Below, in pieces: positions 11,465 to 21,585 of a stretch of 64,000 nt of DNA (position 1 is its first letter; each line of letters begins with the position of its first letter). A program made the position numbers and the translations under genes. The notes under the pieces were generated by a model. It had not been told where the DNA came from. It saw only the letters and a program-made list of their open reading frames with translations, and made no database searches. This DNA comes from Roseitalea sp. MMSF_3546 (GTDB lineage Bacteria; Pseudomonadota; Alphaproteobacteria; Rhizobiales; Rhizobiaceae), in the NCBI RefSeq assembly GCF_030732865.1, contig NZ_JASHKB010000001.1:248001-312000 (forward strand), given 5' to 3'.

Positions 11465-12892
11465 ATGATCGAAAAACGCCAGTTCTACATTGACGGTCAA
11501 TGGGTCGATCCGGCCACGCCGAACGATTTCGACGTCCACGATCCGTCGACCGAAGAAGCCTGCGCGGTGATCTCGCTGGGCAGCGCCGCCGATGTCGATC
11601 GGGCGGTCGCCGCCGCGCGCGCCGCCTTTGACGGCTGGGCGGCGACGCCGGTCGCCGAACGGCGCGCCGGGCTCGAGCGCCTGGGCGCCATCATGAAGGG
11701 CCGGCTCGACGACCTCGCCGAAGCGATCTCGCTGGAGATGGGCGCCCCGATCGATTTCGCCAGGGCCGAACAGGCTCCGACCGGGCCATGGCACATGCGC
11801 GGATTCCTCAGGGCGATGGACGATTTCGCATGGGAGGAAAGGTTCAGCGAGCGCGAGACGATCATCCGCGAGCCGATCGGCGTGTGCGGGCTGATCACGC
11901 CGTGGAACTGGCCGCTCAACCAGATCGCACTCAAGGTTCTGCCGGCCCTTGCCACGGGCTGCACCTGCGTGCTCAAGCCGTCCGAGATCGCACCGCTCTC
12001 CGCGCTCGTCTTCGCCGAGATGGTGCACGAGGCCGGCTTTCCAAGGGGCGTGTTCAACCTGGTCAATGGCGACGGTCCGACGGTCGGCGAAGCCATGTCT
12101 AACCATCCGGACATCGACATGATGAGCTTTACCGGCTCCACGCGGGCCGGCAGCGCGGTGATGGCCGGCAGCGCCGCCTCGATCAAGCGTGTCACACTGG
12201 AACTGGGCGGCAAGTCGCCCAACATCGTCTTCGCCGATGCCGATGTCGAAAAGGCGGTGCGCAACGGCGTCGAGTTCGTCATGGAGAACACCGGCCAGTC
12301 CTGCAACGCACCGACACGCATGATCGTCGCCCGCGATGTCTATCACGATGCGGTCGATCTCGCCCGCACCGTGGCCGAGGAAACCCGCGTCGCCAGCCCG
12401 CGCGAGCCCGGCGCCCATATCGGCCCGCTGGTCTCGGGCGCCCAGTTCGACAAGGTTCAAAGCCTGATCGAGACCGGCATCGCCGAGGGCGCCCGGCTCG
12501 TCGCCGGCGGCCCCGGCCGGCCGGAGGGGCTCAACCGCGGCTGGTATGCGCGGCCGACCGTCTTCGCCGACGTCTCCAACGACATGACCATCGCCCGCGA
12601 GGAAATCTTTGGCCCGGTTCTGTCGATGATCCCGTTTTCGGGCGATGAGGACGAGGCGGTATCGATCGCCAATGACACGCCCTACGGGCTCGCCGCCTAT
12701 CTGTGGACGGCCGATGCCGAAAAGGGCGGCCGTGTCGGCCGGCGCCTGCGCGCCGGCATGGTGCGCGTCAACGGCGCGGGGCTGTCGGCGGGCCACCCGT
12801 TCGGCGGCTACAAGCAGTCCGGCAATGGCCGCGAGGGCGGCGTCTGGGGTCTTGAGGACTTCACCGAGGTGAAAGTGCTGAGCCGGCCGTAG
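11465..12892 (+). CDS. NAD(P)-dependent aldehyde dehydrogenase family protein
   Basis: Oxidises an aldehyde to the acid. The 475-residue protein has the full ALDH layout: cofactor-binding TPWNWPLNQ and VLKPSE, the catalytic base in LELGGKSPNIVF, the catalytic cysteine in NTGQSCNAPTRM, and the C-terminal EEIFGPVLSMIPF and FGGYKQSGNGREGG. The ATG at 11465 has GGAG six bases upstream; an ATG four codons earlier is less well placed. QSCNAPTRM rather than GQVCxAGSR places it outside the classical betaine-aldehyde group. It stands alone, so its substrate is unknown. rpsO follows after a short gap. Confidence 0.9.
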   Translation: MIEKRQFYIDGQWVDPATPNDFDVHDPSTEEACAVISLGSAADVDRAVAAARAAFDGWAATPVAERRAGLERLGAIMKGRLDDLAEAISLEMGAPIDFARAEQAPTGPWHMRGFLRAMDDFAWEERFSERETIIREPIGVCGLITPWNWPLNQIALKVLPALATGCTCVLKPSEIAPLSALVFAEMVHEAGFPRGVFNLVNGDGPTVGEAMSNHPDIDMMSFTGSTRAGSAVMAGSAASIKRVTLELGGKSPNIVFADADVEKAVRNGVEFVMENTGQSCNAPTRMIVARDVYHDAVDLARTVAEETRVASPREPGAHIGPLVSGAQFDKVQSLIETGIAEGARLVAGGPGRPEGLNRGWYARPTVFADVSNDMTIAREEIFGPVLSMIPFSGDEDEAVSIANDTPYGLAAYLWTADAEKGGRVGRRLRAGMVRVNGAGLSAGHPFGGYKQSGNGREGGVWGLEDFTEVKVLSRP

Positions 12893-13029
12893 GTCTTTCC
12901 TTCTTGCGGCAAATGGACTATAGCCGCGCCAGCGCGGCCCGATTCCGATCGGCGCGCTAACGGCCCTTGCTGGACGACATCCCGGCAATGGGCGACGGAC
13001 ACCCCTTGAAATCGATGAAAGGAAGCCCG

Positions 13030-13299
13030 ATGTCGATCACTGCCGAGCGTAAGGCGGAACTGATCCAGAAATTTGCGACCAAGGCCGGTGACACCGGCTC
13101 GCCGGAAGTGCAGGTCGCGGTGCTCACCGAGCGGATCAACAACCTCACCGAGCACTTCAAGGGCCACACCAAGGACAATCACTCCCGCCGTGGTCTGCTC
13201 AAGATGGTGTCCCAGCGCCGCAAGCTGCTGGACTATCTCAAGAGCAAGGAAGAGGCGCGATACCAGTCCCTGATCAAGGAACTGGGCATTCGTCGCTGA
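13030..13299 (+). CDS. rpsO: 30S ribosomal protein S15
   Basis: Primary 16S rRNA-binding protein of the 30S platform. The 89 residues match the family length, with [36 protein letters not shown] and the C-terminal [20 protein letters not shown]. The ATG at 13030 follows AAAGGAAG; the frame is open further left but that part is not conserved. As in most bacteria it precedes pnp, with a hairpin between them where transcripts can end or be processed. In E. coli S15 represses its own translation; nothing here proves the same. Confidence 0.97.
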   Translation: MSITAERKAELIQKFATKAGDTGSPEVQVAVLTERINNLTEHFKGHTKDNHSRRGLLKMVSQRRKLLDYLKSKEEARYQSLIKELGIRR

Positions 13300-13307
13300 C
13301 GCGTTCG

Positions 13308-13338
13308 GGCGGGCCTGCCGGGTGGCGGGCCCGCCTTT
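13308..13338 (+). terminator. Hairpin terminator after rpsO
   Basis: GGCGGGCC (13308-13315) pairs perfectly with GGCCCGCC (13328-13335), followed by TTT. It begins nine bases after the rpsO stop. The T-run is short, so read-through into pnp is likely, as in the classical rpsO-pnp operon. Confidence 0.65.
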
Positions 13339-13583
13339 CCCTTGTCAGGCGGGGGACAATGCGCCTGTGTCGGCCGGCGTGACCGCGATGGCGGGGCGCC
13401 GGTCACCCAACGAGTTGGGGCCGCGGGGCAGGATTGCCGGCTGCTTGACCCATAAGGGCGCGCATCGCGCCGGGGCGTTTCAAGCATCGGGTCGTCTTGC
13501 CCGGGCTCAGGTTCGAAAACCGCAAAGCCAGGTGCCCGCCGGCCGCGAGCCGGCGCCGCGCCGCCATTGAAGAAGGACAAGAC

Positions 13584-15722
13584 ATGTTCGATCACCACAA
13601 AGTGGAATTGGAGTGGGGCGGCCGCACGCTCACGCTCGAAACCGGCAAGATCGCCCGCCAGGCCGACGGCGCGGTGCTCGCCACCTATGGCGAGACGGTC
13701 GTGCTCGCCACCGTCGTCTCCGAGAGGACGGCGCGCGAGGGGCGCGACTTCTTCCCGCTCACCGTCAACTATCAGGAAAAGACCTTCGCGGCCGGGCGCA
13801 TACCGGGCGGCTATTTCAAGCGCGAGGGCCGGCCCACCGAAAAGGAGACGCTGACCTCGCGCCTCATCGACCGGCCGATCCGGCCGCTGTTCGCGCCCGG
13901 CTACAAGAACGAGACCCAGGTCGTGCTCACCGTGCTGCAGCACGATCTCGAAAACGATCCCGACATCGTCGCCATGATCGGCGCCTCGGCGGCGCTGACC
14001 CTGTCGGGCGTGCCCTTCATGGGCCCGATCGGCGCCGCCCGCATCGGCTACATCAACGGCGACTACGTGCTCAACCCGCATGTCGACGAGATGGACGAGA
14101 CCGCGCTTGACCTGATCGTCGCCGGCACGTCGGAAGCCGTGCTGATGGTCGAATCCGAGGCGCAGGAGCTGGACGAGGAGACCATGCTCGGCGCCGTGAT
14201 GTTCGGCCAGAAGGCGTTCCAGCCGGTGATCAGCGCGATCATCAAGCTGGCCGAGGTCGCCGCCAAGGAACCGCGCGACTACCAGCCCGAGGATCTTTCC
14301 GAACTCGAAGCGACGATGAGCGGGCTGATTTCGGACGAACTGGCCGAGGCCTACAAGATCACCGACAAGGGCGCGCGCTACGAGGCCGTCGATGCGGCCA
14401 TGCGCAAGGTGTTCGAGACGCTCTATCCCGAAGGCGCCGAGGATCCGGCGTGGAACCCCGAGCAGATCAAGTCGGTCTTCAAGGACCTTCAGGCCAAGGT
14501 CGTGCGCGGCAATATCCTCAAGTCCAAGACGCGCATCGACGGCCGCGACCTGTCGACGGTCCGCCCGATCGTCTCGGAGGTCGGTGTCTTCCCGCGCACG
14601 CACGGCTCGGCAATCTTCACACGCGGCGAAACGCAGGCCATGGTCGTCGCCACGCTTGGCACCGGCGAGGACGAGCAATATGTCGACTCGCTGACCGGCA
14701 CCTACAAGGAAAACTTCCTGCTGCACTACAACTTCCCGCCCTATTCGGTCGGTGAAGCGGGCCGCATGGGCTCGCCCGGCCGCCGCGAGATCGGCCATGG
14801 CAAGCTGGCCTGGCGCGCCATCCATCCGGTGCTGCCCGAGCCCGAGGAGTTTCCCTACACGCTGCGCGTGGTCTCCGAGATCACCGAGTCCAACGGCTCG
14901 TCGTCGATGGCGACCGTGTGCGGCACCTCGCTGGCGCTGATGGATGCGGGCGTGCCGATCAAGGCGCCGGTCGCCGGCATCGCCATGGGGCTGATCCTTG
15001 AAGGCGAGGACTTCGCCGTGCTCTCCGACATTCTGGGCGACGAGGATCATCTGGGCGACATGGACTTCAAGGTCGCCGGCACGTCGACCGGCATCACTTC
15101 GCTGCAGATGGACATCAAGATCGCCGGCATCACCGAGGAGATCATGAAGATCGCTCTCGGCCAGGCCAAGGACGGCCGCGCCCATATCCTGGGCGAAATG
15201 GCGAGCGCCCTGTCGGAAAGCCGTGCCGAACTGGGCGAGTTCGCCCCTCGCATCGAGGTGATGAACATCGCGGTCGACAAGATCCGCGACGTCATCGGCG
15301 CGGGCGGCAAGGTGATCCGCGAGATCGTCGAGAAGACCGGCGCCAAGATCAACATCGAGGACGACGGCACGGTCAAGATCGCCTCGTCCTCGGCCAAGGA
15401 GATCGAGGCGGCCAAGCACTGGATCCACACCATCGTGGCCGAGCCGGAAGTCGGCGAGATCTATCAGGGCACGGTCGTCAAGACCGCCGATTTCGGCGCC
15501 TTCGTCAACTTCTTCGGTCCCAAGGACGGGCTGGTGCACATCTCCCAGCTCGCCCCCGAGCGCGTCGGCAAGACGACCGATGTCGTCAAGGAAGGCGACA
15601 AGGTCTATGTCAAGCTGATGGGCTTTGACGAGCGCGGCAAGGTGCGCCTGTCCATGAAGGTCGTCGACCAGGAGACCGGCAAGGAAATCGAGCGCAAGAA
15701 GCGTGAAGAGGTGGCCGACTGA
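13584..15722 (+). CDS. pnp: Polyribonucleotide nucleotidyltransferase (PNPase)
   Basis: 3'-to-5' phosphorolytic exoribonuclease and degradosome component. The 712 residues, the family's usual length, comprise two RNase PH domains (first: residues 10-~140 with [17 protein letters not shown]; second: from about 310 with [19 protein letters not shown]), a helical linker, a KH domain with the GxxG loop [12 protein letters not shown], and a C-terminal S1 domain ([19 protein letters not shown]). The ATG follows GAAGGA. The 284-base gap after rpsO contains the rpsO hairpin and probably a pnp promoter or RNase processing site, which I cannot pinpoint. Confidence 0.97.
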   Translation: MFDHHKVELEWGGRTLTLETGKIARQADGAVLATYGETVVLATVVSERTAREGRDFFPLTVNYQEKTFAAGRIPGGYFKREGRPTEKETLTSRLIDRPIRPLFAPGYKNETQVVLTVLQHDLENDPDIVAMIGASAALTLSGVPFMGPIGAARIGYINGDYVLNPHVDEMDETALDLIVAGTSEAVLMVESEAQELDEETMLGAVMFGQKAFQPVISAIIKLAEVAAKEPRDYQPEDLSELEATMSGLISDELAEAYKITDKGARYEAVDAAMRKVFETLYPEGAEDPAWNPEQIKSVFKDLQAKVVRGNILKSKTRIDGRDLSTVRPIVSEVGVFPRTHGSAIFTRGETQAMVVATLGTGEDEQYVDSLTGTYKENFLLHYNFPPYSVGEAGRMGSPGRREIGHGKLAWRAIHPVLPEPEEFPYTLRVVSEITESNGSSSMATVCGTSLALMDAGVPIKAPVAGIAMGLILEGEDFAVLSDILGDEDHLGDMDFKVAGTSTGITSLQMDIKIAGITEEIMKIALGQAKDGRAHILGEMASALSESRAELGEFAPRIEVMNIAVDKIRDVIGAGGKVIREIVEKTGAKINIEDDGTVKIASSSAKEIEAAKHWIHTIVAEPEVGEIYQGTVVKTADFGAFVNFFGPKDGLVHISQLAPERVGKTTDVVKEGDKVYVKLMGFDERGKVRLSMKVVDQETGKEIERKKREEVAD

Positions 15723-15964
15723 GGGCGCTTCTCCCTCGTCATCTCGGGCGGGCATGCCTTCCCTTGCCTCAATCGGGGCATGCCGGCTGGTGCGTCGCCC
15801 GCGGTCATCGGCCCGCCGCCGTCATCCTCGGTTGCGCGCGAGCGCATGCTAAGGACCCGATATGCCCGGACGCAGGGCCGGGTTGTGGGGACGTCCCGCA
15901 TGCGCCCGAGGCTGACGGGCCGTCGCACGTGCGCGTGCGCGGGTGACGAGGGAAACCAGCGCCC

Positions 15965-16981
15965 ATGACCGATGACGCCATCCGCACGCTGCTGCCGTTC
16001 GAGACGGGCGACCTGCCGCTGCCGGCGGGCAAATGGGCGTTCTTGGGCGCCGTCGGCGATTCGCTTGTCGGCGATATCTTCGCCGGGGCAGACCTTGTCT
16101 GCGAGCAGCCCGGGCGCGGTGCCTTCCTCGACCTGCAAGATGCCGGCTTCGCAACAACGCCCGCCCTTGCCGATGCACCGGCCGGCCGCTTCGACGGGGC
16201 GCTGGTGTTGCTGGGCAAGCATCGGCGGTTGAACCAGGCGCGGATCGCGCGCGCTGCCCGCATGGTCAGGCCCGGTGCGCCGGTGGTGTTTTCAGGGCCG
16301 AAATCGCTGGGTGCGGCGGCCATCAGAAAATGGCTTGCCGCCCGCCTTGCGCCGCTGGGCGCGCTCGCCAAGCACCACGGGCTCGTGGTCTGGTTCGCGG
16401 CCGAGGCGAACGCGCTTGCCGACGTCGCGCTCGCCCAAACCACGCCGGCGCCGGGCTTGGTTGCCGCGCCGGGCATGTTCTCGGCCGAAAGGATCGATGC
16501 GGGTTCGGCGCTGCTTGCCGGTCATATCGATGGGCGCATTGCCGGTGCCGTGGCCGACTTCGGTGCGGGCTGGGGCTATCTTGGCGCCGAAATCCTGGCG
16601 CGCGGCCGGCCCGAAACGCTCGATCTGGTCGAGGCGCACAAGCCCTCGCTCGACGCGGCGCTCGCCAATCTGCGTCCCCGCGCCGGTACCGTGCCGGTCG
16701 CCGCGCACTGGCTCGACCTGACGCGCGAAACCCCGCCGCGCCGCTATGACGTCGTCGTCATGAACCCGCCCTTTCACGCCGGCCGTCGGGGCGACCCGGA
16801 TCTCGGCCGGGCCTTCATCGCCGCGGCCGCCGCCGCGCTCGTGGCCAATGGCCGGCTGCTGATGGTCGCGAACCGGCACCTTCCCTATGAGGATGACATC
16901 AGGGCGCGTTTTGCAAGGATGTGGCTTTGCGCGCAGGCGCAGGGCTTCAAGGTGATCGAGGCGATGAGGCCGGTGCGATAG
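15965..16981 (+). CDS. Class I SAM-dependent methyltransferase, RsmC/RsmD-like (16S rRNA G1207-type)
   Basis: A 338-residue methyltransferase with two tandem Rossmann-like halves, as in RsmC. The N-terminal half is degenerate; the C-terminal half carries the SAM motif VADFGAGWGYLGAEIL, the acidic DLVEAHKPSLDAA and the catalytic motif MNPPFH, typical of N2-guanine rRNA methyltransferases. It ends with LLMVANRHLPYE, also typical. RsmC methylates G1207 of 16S rRNA in the 30S subunit. The exact nucleotide modified here is inferred from family membership. Its 3' end comes within seven bases of the convergent EAL gene. Confidence 0.85.
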   Translation: MTDDAIRTLLPFETGDLPLPAGKWAFLGAVGDSLVGDIFAGADLVCEQPGRGAFLDLQDAGFATTPALADAPAGRFDGALVLLGKHRRLNQARIARAARMVRPGAPVVFSGPKSLGAAAIRKWLAARLAPLGALAKHHGLVVWFAAEANALADVALAQTTPAPGLVAAPGMFSAERIDAGSALLAGHIDGRIAGAVADFGAGWGYLGAEILARGRPETLDLVEAHKPSLDAALANLRPRAGTVPVAAHWLDLTRETPPRRYDVVVMNPPFHAGRRGDPDLGRAFIAAAAAALVANGRLLMVANRHLPYEDDIRARFARMWLCAQAQGFKVIEAMRPVR

Positions 16982-16987
16982 CGCCGG

Positions 16988-18589
16988 TCAGCCGGCGGCG
17001 GCCAGGCTCGGCAGGCGGTAGACATTGTCGGCCTGATCGAGCAGCGCCTCGCGCTCGTCGGCCTCTTCGTCGGCCTGCTGTTCGCGCAGGATCGTCGACA
17101 GCGGCACCGGGCGGCCGTACAGATATCCCTGCATGATCATGCATCCGGCCGCCTTGAGCATCGTCGCCTGGGCGTCGGTCTCAACGCCCTCGGCCACAAC
17201 TTCGGCGCCCAGCGAGCGCGCCATGCCCACGATCGACGAGACCATGGCGCCGGCGGACGGATCGTGATCGCCCAGCCGGTCGACGAAGGACTTGTCGATC
17301 TTCAACGTATGGAACCTGAGCTCGGACAGGTTCGACAGGTTCGAATAGCCCGTCCCGAAATCGTCGATGGCCAGCGTCACGCCCAGTTCGCGCAGGGAAT
17401 CGAGGACGCGCCGCATGGCCACATGGTTGCGGATGAGCAGCGATTCGGTGATCTCGATTTCCAGGCGCGCCGGATCGGTCTCGGTCTCGGTCAGCAGGCG
17501 CGCCAGGTTGGGCACGAAATCGTCGCGCCGGAACTGCGCCGGCGAGACATTGGCGGACACCGTGATGTGCGGCGGCAGCACCGTCAGGTCTTCGCACACC
17601 TGCCGCAGGACGAAGTCGCCGATCTGCTGGATCAGCCCGCAATGCTCGGCCACCGGAATGAACTCCGATGGGGGGATGATCCCCTTTCGATGGTGGTTCC
17701 AGCGCAACAGCGCTTCATAGGCGAGCGTCTCGCCGGTGCTGGCCGACACCTTGGGCTGGTAGTTCAGATGCAGTTCCTCGCGCTGCATGGCGCCGTGCAG
17801 TTCGGCCTCGATCCAGCTTCGATAGGCCGCGACCTGGCTCATCTCGGGATGGTAGATCGACCAGGTGCCGCGGCTCGCCGTGCGCGCATTGGCGCGGGCC
17901 AGATTGGCGTTGCGCAACATGCGTTCGACCGAGGACTTGCGGTGGTGGATCTCGGCAACTCCGGCATTCCAGAATACCGAATGCGAGGCCTGCCCCACGC
18001 GCACCGGCAGCGACATCACGCCGAGCAGGGCGTCGACCGCGGCCCGCAGTTCGCGCTCGTCATGCGTGCCAGCCAGAACGACGACGAATTCGCCGCCGCT
18101 GGTGCGCGCGATCAGCCCCGCATCGTCGACGATGCGGCGCAGACGTTCGCCGAACACCTTCAGCAGCGCGTCGCCCGTCTCCATGCCATACACATCGTTG
18201 AAATCACGCAGGGAATCGAAATCGAGGCTGATCAGGAAGGAGCGCTTGAGCCCGCTGGCATTGTCCTCGGCCTCCATCTGCCGCACGAGCGCGTCGGCAA
18301 AGCCCTTGCGCGACAGAAGGCCCGTCACCGGATCGGTGTTCAGGAGCATTTCATAGGCGTCGCTTGTATCGTCGCTGCCGACGAAATAGGCATGCGCGCT
18401 GCCCGCTCCGGCCAGCGTCGCCAGCCCCAGCACGATGGCGCCGATCACCGAGGCATCGCTGCGACCGGCAAGGTCCAGTCCGGCGATGTCCATGGCCCAA
18501 AGCGCCAGGATGGCCGCGCCCATGCCGCTTGCGAAAATGGTGACCGCCCTGAAAAGGCGTGTGCGCGTCTGCGTGGTGTCCGTGTGCAT
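16988..18589 (-). CDS. Membrane GGDEF-EAL protein, probable cyclic-di-GMP phosphodiesterase
   Basis: 533 residues from the ATG at 18589 (GAGGG upstream). Two membrane segments occupy roughly residues 15-75. A GGDEF domain follows (NTDPVTGLLSRKGF, SLDFDSLRDFND) whose active site reads SGGEF rather than GGDEF, so cyclase activity is doubtful. The EAL domain (about 270-510) is intact: EALLRW, NVSPAQF, EITESLL, IDDFGTGYS, LKIDKSFV, VAEGVET and QGYLYGRP are all present. It therefore probably degrades c-di-GMP at the inner membrane, with the GGDEF part perhaps binding GTP. Homologues affect motility and surface attachment; the pilus genes in this window are natural partners but not adjacent. Confidence 0.92.
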   Translation of the reverse strand: MHTDTTQTRTRLFRAVTIFASGMGAAILALWAMDIAGLDLAGRSDASVIGAIVLGLATLAGAGSAHAYFVGSDDTSDAYEMLLNTDPVTGLLSRKGFADALVRQMEAEDNASGLKRSFLISLDFDSLRDFNDVYGMETGDALLKVFGERLRRIVDDAGLIARTSGGEFVVVLAGTHDERELRAAVDALLGVMSLPVRVGQASHSVFWNAGVAEIHHRKSSVERMLRNANLARANARTASRGTWSIYHPEMSQVAAYRSWIEAELHGAMQREELHLNYQPKVSASTGETLAYEALLRWNHHRKGIIPPSEFIPVAEHCGLIQQIGDFVLRQVCEDLTVLPPHITVSANVSPAQFRRDDFVPNLARLLTETETDPARLEIEITESLLIRNHVAMRRVLDSLRELGVTLAIDDFGTGYSNLSNLSELRFHTLKIDKSFVDRLGDHDPSAGAMVSSIVGMARSLGAEVVAEGVETDAQATMLKAAGCMIMQGYLYGRPVPLSTILREQQADEEADEREALLDQADNVYRLPSLAAAG

Positions 18590-18754
18590 CCTGCCCTCTT
18601 CGACGAGCGAGCATGCCAGCAAAAACCTAAGAAGCGTTGAAACTGGTCGGCGCAATGGCGCCTATTAACCGCGTGGAACGGTTCGGGCACCCGCATCCGG
18701 TCTGCATCGCGCACCCACGCAGATGCCGCGATCGGGCCACCCGCAGGGCGGCGG

Positions 18755-19564
18755 TCAGATCGTCTCGGTGCGGCGCAGTTCGTCGAGCCGCGGCATCGAC
18801 ATGATGTTGTAGCCGCTGTCGACATAGTGCACTTCGCCGGTCACCCCGCTCGACAGGTCCGAAAGCAGATAGAGGCCGGCCCCGCCGATGTCGTCGAGAT
18901 TGATCGCCCGACCCAGCGGCGAGTTCTTCTGCTGGAAGTTGTACATCAGCCGCGCATCCGATACGCCCGAGCCGGCGAGGGTGCGCATCGGCCCGGCCGA
19001 CAGCGCGTTCACGCGGATGTGGTGATTGCCGAAGTCGGCGGCCAGATAGCGCATCGACGCCTCGAGCGCCGCCTTGGCAACGCCCATGACGTTGTAGTTG
19101 GGCATGACCTTGATCGACCCGCCATAGGTCAGCGTGAGCAGCGAGGCGCCCTCGTTGAGCAGCGGCGCGGCATGTTGCGCCATCTCGGTGAACGAGTAGG
19201 CCGAAATGACCATGGTGCGCACGAAGTTCTCGCGCGTGGTCACATCGACATAGCGGCCCTTGAGCTGGGTGCGGTCGGTGAACCCGATCGCGTGAACGGC
19301 GAAGTCGAGCCCGCCCCATTCCGAACCGATCGTCGCGAACACGTCCGCGACGGTCGCCACGTCCTCGACGTCGCACGGCATCACCAGTTTCGAGCCGACC
19401 TTGTCGGCCAGCGGCTTGACGCGCCTGCCCAGCGCCTCGCTCTGATAGGTGAAGGCCAGTTCGGCCCCCTGCGCCGCCACGGCCCTGGCTATCCCCCAGG
19501 CAATCGAGTGATCATTGGCAACGCCCATGATCAGCCCGCGCTTGCCGTCCATCAAACCGCCCAT
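18755..19564 (-). CDS. fabI: Enoyl-[acyl-carrier-protein] reductase (NADH)
   Basis: Last step of each fatty-acid elongation cycle. The 269-residue short-chain-dehydrogenase-like protein has the FabI-type cofactor motif GLIMGVANDHSIAWGIA, the catalytic Tyr-x6-Lys in YNVMGVAKAALEAS, and the substrate-loop segment NALSAGPMRTLAGSG. The ATG at 19564 is preceded by GAGGG. It is the third gene of fabA-fabB-fabI, 24 bases after fabB, an arrangement typical of rhizobia, and would be a triclosan-type target. Certain identification. Confidence 0.96.
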   Translation of the reverse strand: MGGLMDGKRGLIMGVANDHSIAWGIARAVAAQGAELAFTYQSEALGRRVKPLADKVGSKLVMPCDVEDVATVADVFATIGSEWGGLDFAVHAIGFTDRTQLKGRYVDVTTRENFVRTMVISAYSFTEMAQHAAPLLNEGASLLTLTYGGSIKVMPNYNVMGVAKAALEASMRYLAADFGNHHIRVNALSAGPMRTLAGSGVSDARLMYNFQQKNSPLGRAINLDDIGGAGLYLLSDLSSGVTGEVHYVDSGYNIMSMPRLDELRRTETI

Positions 19565-19588
19565 GGCAGGTCCCTCTTGTCATTCTTG

Positions 19589-20809
19589 TCAGCTGTCGAA
19601 TCTCTGGAAGGCGAGCGTCGCATTGGTGCCGCCAAAGCCGAACGAATTGGAGATCGCGATGTCGAAATCGACATCGTCGATGCGCGCGCGCGCCACCGGC
19701 ATGTCCTCGAATTTCGGATCGAGCTCTTCGATATGCGCGCTCTCGCAGACAAAGCGGTTGTTCATCATCAACAGCGTGTAGATCGCTTCCTGCACCCCGG
19801 TCGCGCCCAGCGAATGCCCGGTCAGCGACTTGGTCGAGGAGATGTGCGGCAGCCGGTCGCCGAAGACCTGACGGATCGCGTCCATCTCGCGCTCGTCGCC
19901 GACCGGCGTGGATGTTCCGTGCGTGTTGATGTAGGTGACGTCGCCGCTGGTCGTCGACAGCGCCATCTTCATGCAGCGCACCGCGCCTTCCCCCGACGGC
20001 GCGACCATGTCGTAGCCGTCCGAAGTCGCGCCGTATCCGACGATCTCGCCATAGATCCTGGCGCCGCGCGCCCTTGCGTGTTCGAGTTCCTCGAGCACCA
20101 GCACGCCCGCGCCGCCGGCGATCACGAAGCCGTCGCGACTGACGTCATAGGCGCGCGAAGCGGTCGACGGCGTGTCGTTGTGCTTGGTCGACATCGCGCC
20201 CATGGCGTCGAACAGGTTCGACATCGTCCAGTCCAGATCCTCGCTGCCGCCGGCGAACACGATGGTCTGCTTGCCCATCTGGATCTGCTCATAGGCATTG
20301 CCGATGCAGTGGTTGGAGGTGGCGCAGGCCGAGGAGATCGAATAGTTCACGCCCAGGATGCGAAACGGCGTGGCGAGCGTCGCCGAAGCGGTCGAGGACA
20401 TCGCCTTGGGCACCGCGAACGGGCCGATCCGTTTGGGCGACGTGTTCTTGAGGGTCAGTTCGGCCGCCTCGAAGATCGTCCGCGTCGACGGTCCGCCCGA
20501 ACCCATGATGATGCCCGTGCGCTCATGGCTGACAAGATCCTCGCCAAGCCCGGAATCGGCGATCGCCTGCTGCATGGCGACATAGTTCCAGGCCGAGCCG
20601 CGGGCCAGAAAGCGCGCCTCGCGCCGGTCCAGCACGCTGAACGGATCGAGCCTGGGCGCCCCGTGCACATGGCAGCGAAAGCCCAGTTCGGCGTATTCCT
20701 CGGCGCGGCTGATGCCCGACCGCGCCTGTCTGAGCGATTCCATCACCTCGTCCACGTTGTCGCCGATGGACGAGACGATCCCCATGCCTGTGATGACCAC
20801 GCGTTTCAT
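19589..20809 (-). CDS. fabB: Beta-ketoacyl-ACP synthase I
   Basis: Condensing enzyme of fatty-acid synthesis, required to elongate the unsaturated intermediate made by FabA. The 406 residues start [20 protein letters not shown]. The Cys-His-His triad is visible: [23 protein letters not shown] and [11 protein letters not shown]. The C-terminal [14 protein letters not shown] is standard. Its place directly after fabA (50-base gap) and its sequence favour FabB over FabF, and coupling to fabA supports a role in unsaturated fatty acids. Confidence 0.96.
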   Translation of the reverse strand: MKRVVITGMGIVSSIGDNVDEVMESLRQARSGISRAEEYAELGFRCHVHGAPRLDPFSVLDRREARFLARGSAWNYVAMQQAIADSGLGEDLVSHERTGIIMGSGGPSTRTIFEAAELTLKNTSPKRIGPFAVPKAMSSTASATLATPFRILGVNYSISSACATSNHCIGNAYEQIQMGKQTIVFAGGSEDLDWTMSNLFDAMGAMSTKHNDTPSTASRAYDVSRDGFVIAGGAGVLVLEELEHARARGARIYGEIVGYGATSDGYDMVAPSGEGAVRCMKMALSTTSGDVTYINTHGTSTPVGDEREMDAIRQVFGDRLPHISSTKSLTGHSLGATGVQEAIYTLLMMNNRFVCESAHIEELDPKFEDMPVARARIDDVDFDIAISNSFGFGGTNATLAFQRFDS

Positions 20810-20859
20810 AGTCTGTTCCTGTACCTGGGACCCGAGGCTGGTTCTTCACCGGCGACCGC

Positions 20860-21375
20860 TCAGCCGGACGGGTCCTTGAACAGGCCGACCCGCAAGTCGC
20901 TTGCCCGGTAGATGGTATCGCCGTCGGCCTTCATCCACCCGTCGGCGATGCCGAGCACCAGCCGCCCGCGCATGACGCGCTTGAAGTCCACGCCATATTC
21001 GACGAGCCGCGTTTCGGGCGTAACCATGCCGGTGAACTTGACTTCGCCAGTGGAAAGCGCCCGGCCCTTGCCCGGTTCCCCAAGCCAGCCAAGAAAGAAC
21101 CCGGTGAGTTGCCACATCGCATCGAGCCCCAGGCAGCCCGGCATCACCGGATCGCCGATGAAATGGCAGGCGAAGAACCACAGGTCCGGCTTGATGTCGA
21201 ACTCGGCGCGGATCGCGCCCTTGCCATGGGCGCCGCCTGTCTGTGAGACTTCGGTGATGCGGTCGAACATGAGCATGGGCGGTGCCGGCAACTGCGCATT
21301 GCCGGGCCCGAACAATTCGCCGCGCGCGCACGCCAGGATTTCCTCGTAGTCATAGCTGGACTTCTGTTCGGCCAT
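20860..21375 (-). CDS. fabA: 3-hydroxydecanoyl-ACP dehydratase/isomerase
   Basis: Dehydrates 3-hydroxydecanoyl-ACP and isomerises the double bond, starting unsaturated fatty-acid synthesis. 171 residues, the family length. The catalytic His lies in [16 protein letters not shown] and the catalytic Asp in [12 protein letters not shown]. The start is the ATG at 21375 ([13 protein letters not shown]), with GGAGGAA a little upstream; an in-frame extension to 21450 is not conserved. It heads fabA-fabB-fabI and is divergent from irr with a shared 210-base regulatory region, a rhizobial arrangement. Confidence 0.96.
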   Translation of the reverse strand: MAEQKSSYDYEEILACARGELFGPGNAQLPAPPMLMFDRITEVSQTGGAHGKGAIRAEFDIKPDLWFFACHFIGDPVMPGCLGLDAMWQLTGFFLGWLGEPGKGRALSTGEVKFTGMVTPETRLVEYGVDFKRVMRGRLVLGIADGWMKADGDTIYRASDLRVGLFKDPSG

Positions 21376-21498
21376 GCAGTCTTCGTTCCTCCGGAGTGGT
21401 TCGTCTTGCTCGCGCCGATCATGAGAACGGCCCGCGCCGTGTGCGCGCACGTGCCGTCTCTGGGCTGGCCGGCGCCGGCAGGCAGCCGTGCCGATCTA

Positions 21499-21527
21499 TT
21501 GATAAATCATGGCAATGCGAATATATG
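21499..21527 (+). promoter_or_regulatory. Putative irr promoter
   Basis: TTGATA (21499-21504), 17 bases, TATATG (21522-21527), in an AT-rich patch of the fabA-irr gap. The small inverted repeat TGAT-AA-ATCA (21500-21509) overlaps the -35 element and could be an operator, for example for autoregulation or RirA. I found no full ICE or IRO box here. Confidence 0.55.
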
Positions 21528-21585
21528 AATTCGGACGGAAGCAACAGGGAAAATGCCTGTTGCTGCAAGCCTTTTTTGGAATGGC

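Noticed and set aside
15751-15784. Inverted GGCATGCC pair after pnp as terminator
   Set aside because: The arms can pair, but GGCATGCC is self-complementary, the loop is long and no T-run follows.
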